A stretch of 64,000 nucleotides of DNA from Roseburia_C sp031555935. Lineage in GTDB: Bacteria; Bacillota; Clostridia; Lachnospirales; Lachnospiraceae. The stretch is from assembly GCA_031555935.1 (NCBI GenBank), contig JAVBTX010000011.1, positions 48,704-112,703 on the forward strand, in the 5' to 3' direction. Below are positions 62,690 to 64,000 of the stretch, piece by piece (the first letter of the stretch is position 1; the number at the start of each line of letters is the position of its first letter). Below the pieces are notes generated by a model. The model worked only from the letters and a program-made list of their open reading frames with translations, was not told the DNA's origin and did not search any database. The position numbers and the translations under genes were made by a program.

Positions 62690-63448
62690 ATGTACAAGGT
62701 TATGATTATTGATGATGAACCAATTATTGTTCAAGGGTTGTCGCTTAGTATCCCGTGGGAGAAGTGGAACTGCACCGTGGTTGCAACAGCAAATGATGGG
62801 TTAGAAGGCAAGCGGCTGATTGAAGAGTATCGACCGGACATAATCTTTTTAGATATTTGTATGCCAGAGATGAGCGGTTTGCAGATGATTGCGGCAATCA
62901 AGTCGGAGTTCCAGAGCATGGAGATTAGTATTCTGACCGGTTATCGTGATTTTGATTATGCGCAGCAGGCGCTCCATTTTGGGGTTAGAAGATTTCTATT
63001 AAAGCCATCAAATATGTCAGAGTTAGAAGAAGCGATTGAAGCAATGTGCCATGCATTACAAGTGAAGGGCATTACCGGTGAGACAAATAGCGGAGAAGAA
63101 ACGGAAAGCTCCTCCGGCAGCTTTATTGTAAAGAATGCCTTGCAGTACATTGAAGAAAACTATCAGCATAAGCTGACACTTGGTGAGGTGGCAGAGAAGA
63201 CCTATGTAAGCCAATGGCATTTAAGCAAGCTGTTGAACCGCCATGTGGAGCAAAGTTTCTCTGAGATATTGAATCACGCCCGCATTGAAGCGGCAAAGAA
63301 GCTGCTAGTTGATCCATCACTACGAATTGGTGATATTTCAGAGACAGTAGGGTTTCTTGATTTGGCGCATTTTTCACGGGTATTTAAGAAGCAGGAAGGT
63401 GTTTCCGCGAATGAGTACCGCAATAAGATATTGGGTAATGTAAAATAG
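62690..63448 (+). CDS. YesN-type response regulator with AraC DNA-binding domain
   Basis: A 252-residue regulator. The receiver (1-120) has IIDDEP, FLDICMPEMSG (phospho-acceptor Asp55) and FLLKPSN. The C-terminal AraC domain (about 148-250) has LTLGEVAEKTYVSQWHLSKL and RIGDISETVGFLDLAHFSRV. This is shorter than the 500-residue YesN proteins, which have an extra middle domain. Partner of the kinase at 57377; together they should activate the importer and perhaps the GH94-mutase genes. Confidence 0.94.
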   Translation: MYKVMIIDDEPIIVQGLSLSIPWEKWNCTVVATANDGLEGKRLIEEYRPDIIFLDICMPEMSGLQMIAAIKSEFQSMEISILTGYRDFDYAQQALHFGVRRFLLKPSNMSELEEAIEAMCHALQVKGITGETNSGEETESSSGSFIVKNALQYIEENYQHKLTLGEVAEKTYVSQWHLSKLLNRHVEQSFSEILNHARIEAAKKLLVDPSLRIGDISETVGFLDLAHFSRVFKKQEGVSANEYRNKILGNVK

Positions 63449-63457
63449 AATAAAGAT

Positions 63458-63515
63458 GGGCTGTTGCAAAATGATATCAATGGAAAAACAATCATTTTGC
63501 AATAGCTCATTTTTA
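63458..63515 (+). terminator. Terminator after the response regulator gene
   Basis: GGGCTGTTGCAAAATGAT (63458-63475) and ATCATTTTGCAATAGCTC (63491-63508) are 18-base inverted repeats with two wobble pairs and a 15-base loop, followed by a T-run. The further 220 bases up to the next gene show no gene. Confidence 0.88.
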
Positions 63516-63742
63516 TTGTAAAAAACATGGCAAAATACATAACAAGAATCAAGATATAAGGCATCTTTTTTATAGTTTTCACAATCTTAGTTAAATTCTG
63601 TTTTCGGGGAACCAAATGGTCTTTTAAAACGTCTAATATATGTGGAACATTAAAATAAGCAACAAAAGAAACTGGACCAATTTTATTGAGATGAATGGCT
63701 TGTCAAGTAGAGCAAGAACTGATGAAACGTAAGGAGAGAGAA

Positions 63743-64000
63743 ATGAGGATACAAAAGAGAGCAGCAAGAAATGTTAGTTTAATGCTGACATTAACACTGC
63801 TGATGGGACTAACCTATCATAGCACGATTCTGCCGGTAAAGGCAGAACTAGAGCAAGAGGATACATTCGCAGGTACAGGCAGCCTGACGGAGAAGAACTA
63901 TGTTATACTTGCAGAGGATGCAGATACATATGAGTATCTTTTGGAGGAAATAGAAGACTCAGTAGTAGAAGACGCGTTGGTGCCAGAGTTTCCGGAAGAC
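63743..64000 (+). CDS. Secreted protein, N-terminal part only
   Basis: The window ends after 86 codons. A basic start (MRIQKRAARN), hydrophobic stretch (VSLMLTLTLLMGLTY) and a PVKAE cleavage region near residue 34 make a signal peptide. The mature part begins acidic (EQEDTFAGTG) and has EKNYVILAEDADTYEYLLEE, which could be the start of an inhibitor-type prodomain as in subtilases, but this is not certain. AAGGAGAG lies four bases before the ATG. Confidence 0.7.
   Translation, partial: MRIQKRAARNVSLMLTLTLLMGLTYHSTILPVKAELEQEDTFAGTGSLTEKNYVILAEDADTYEYLLEEIEDSVVEDALVPEFPED

Overview
The window looks like a chromosomal stretch from an anaerobic, gut-type Firmicute, most likely a Lachnospiraceae/Clostridia member. 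The reasons are moderately AT-rich DNA, strong AGGAGG-type ribosome sites, pyruvate formate-lyase with its activase behind a pfl/ZTP-type riboswitch, YesM/YesN-style two-component genes, CUT1 sugar ABC permeases without their own ATPase, many cytoplasmic glycosidases, and a CIRCE-controlled clpB. No rRNA, tRNA or CRISPR array was seen. The species assignment is inference.

Layout. (1) 0-13.3 kb: a glycan-utilisation operon on the + strand: GH3, GH2, two LplB/YtcP-like permeases, GH20, an AraC-type regulator, an unknown lipoprotein and a GH42 beta-galactosidase. (2) 13.4-26.2 kb: a surface-polysaccharide cluster with a GT2, two GT9-like proteins, a nucleotidyltransferase-kinase fusion, a SIS isomerase, a small HAD phosphatase, Wzm/Wzt-type ABC export, two DUF2142 membrane proteins and an NTP_transf_5 protein. 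(3) 26.3-30.4 kb: single genes, namely an Asp/Glu-racemase-like enzyme with Ser83/Cys197, a DUF4230 protein, a DUF3791/DUF3990 toxin-antitoxin-like module, and a WYL regulator with a ClbS/DfsB protein and two matching palindromic operators. (4) 30.5-35.5 kb: a very large secreted GH81 beta-1,3-glucanase with four F5/8C (CBM32-like) and two CBM6-like modules. (5) 35.7-43.3 kb: a rhamnoside/glucoside cluster (GPH symporter, GH78, GH3) facing a divergent AraC regulator that is a paralogue of the one in region 1. (6) 43.4-44.4 kb: a scar of mobile DNA with a RelB-like antitoxin, a frameshifted RelE/ParE toxin and the tail of a tyrosine integrase. (7) 44.5-53.1 kb: clpB, asnB, an aminoglycoside-phosphotransferase-fold protein lacking its catalytic residues, then riboswitch-pflB-pflA. 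(8) 53.3-63.4 kb: a phosphorolytic disaccharide locus, with a GH94 phosphorylase resembling N,N'-diacetylchitobiose phosphorylase, a phosphohexomutase, a sensor kinase, a solute-binding lipoprotein, two permeases and an AraC-type response regulator. The window ends inside a new secreted protein.

How it fits together. Regions 1, 5 and 8 each pair sugar import with cytoplasmic cleavage and a dedicated AraC-family regulator. None carries an ATPase gene for its importer, so a shared MsmX/MsmK-like ATPase elsewhere is expected. Region 8 is the best-resolved pathway: a disaccharide (probably chitobiose) binds the lipoprotein, enters through the two permeases, is split by phosphate into a sugar and a sugar 1-phosphate, and the mutase turns the latter into the 6-phosphate without spending ATP.

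Gene starts were chosen from ribosome-binding sites and family alignments recalled from memory, and in several cases lie downstream of the longest possible ORF. No database search was run.
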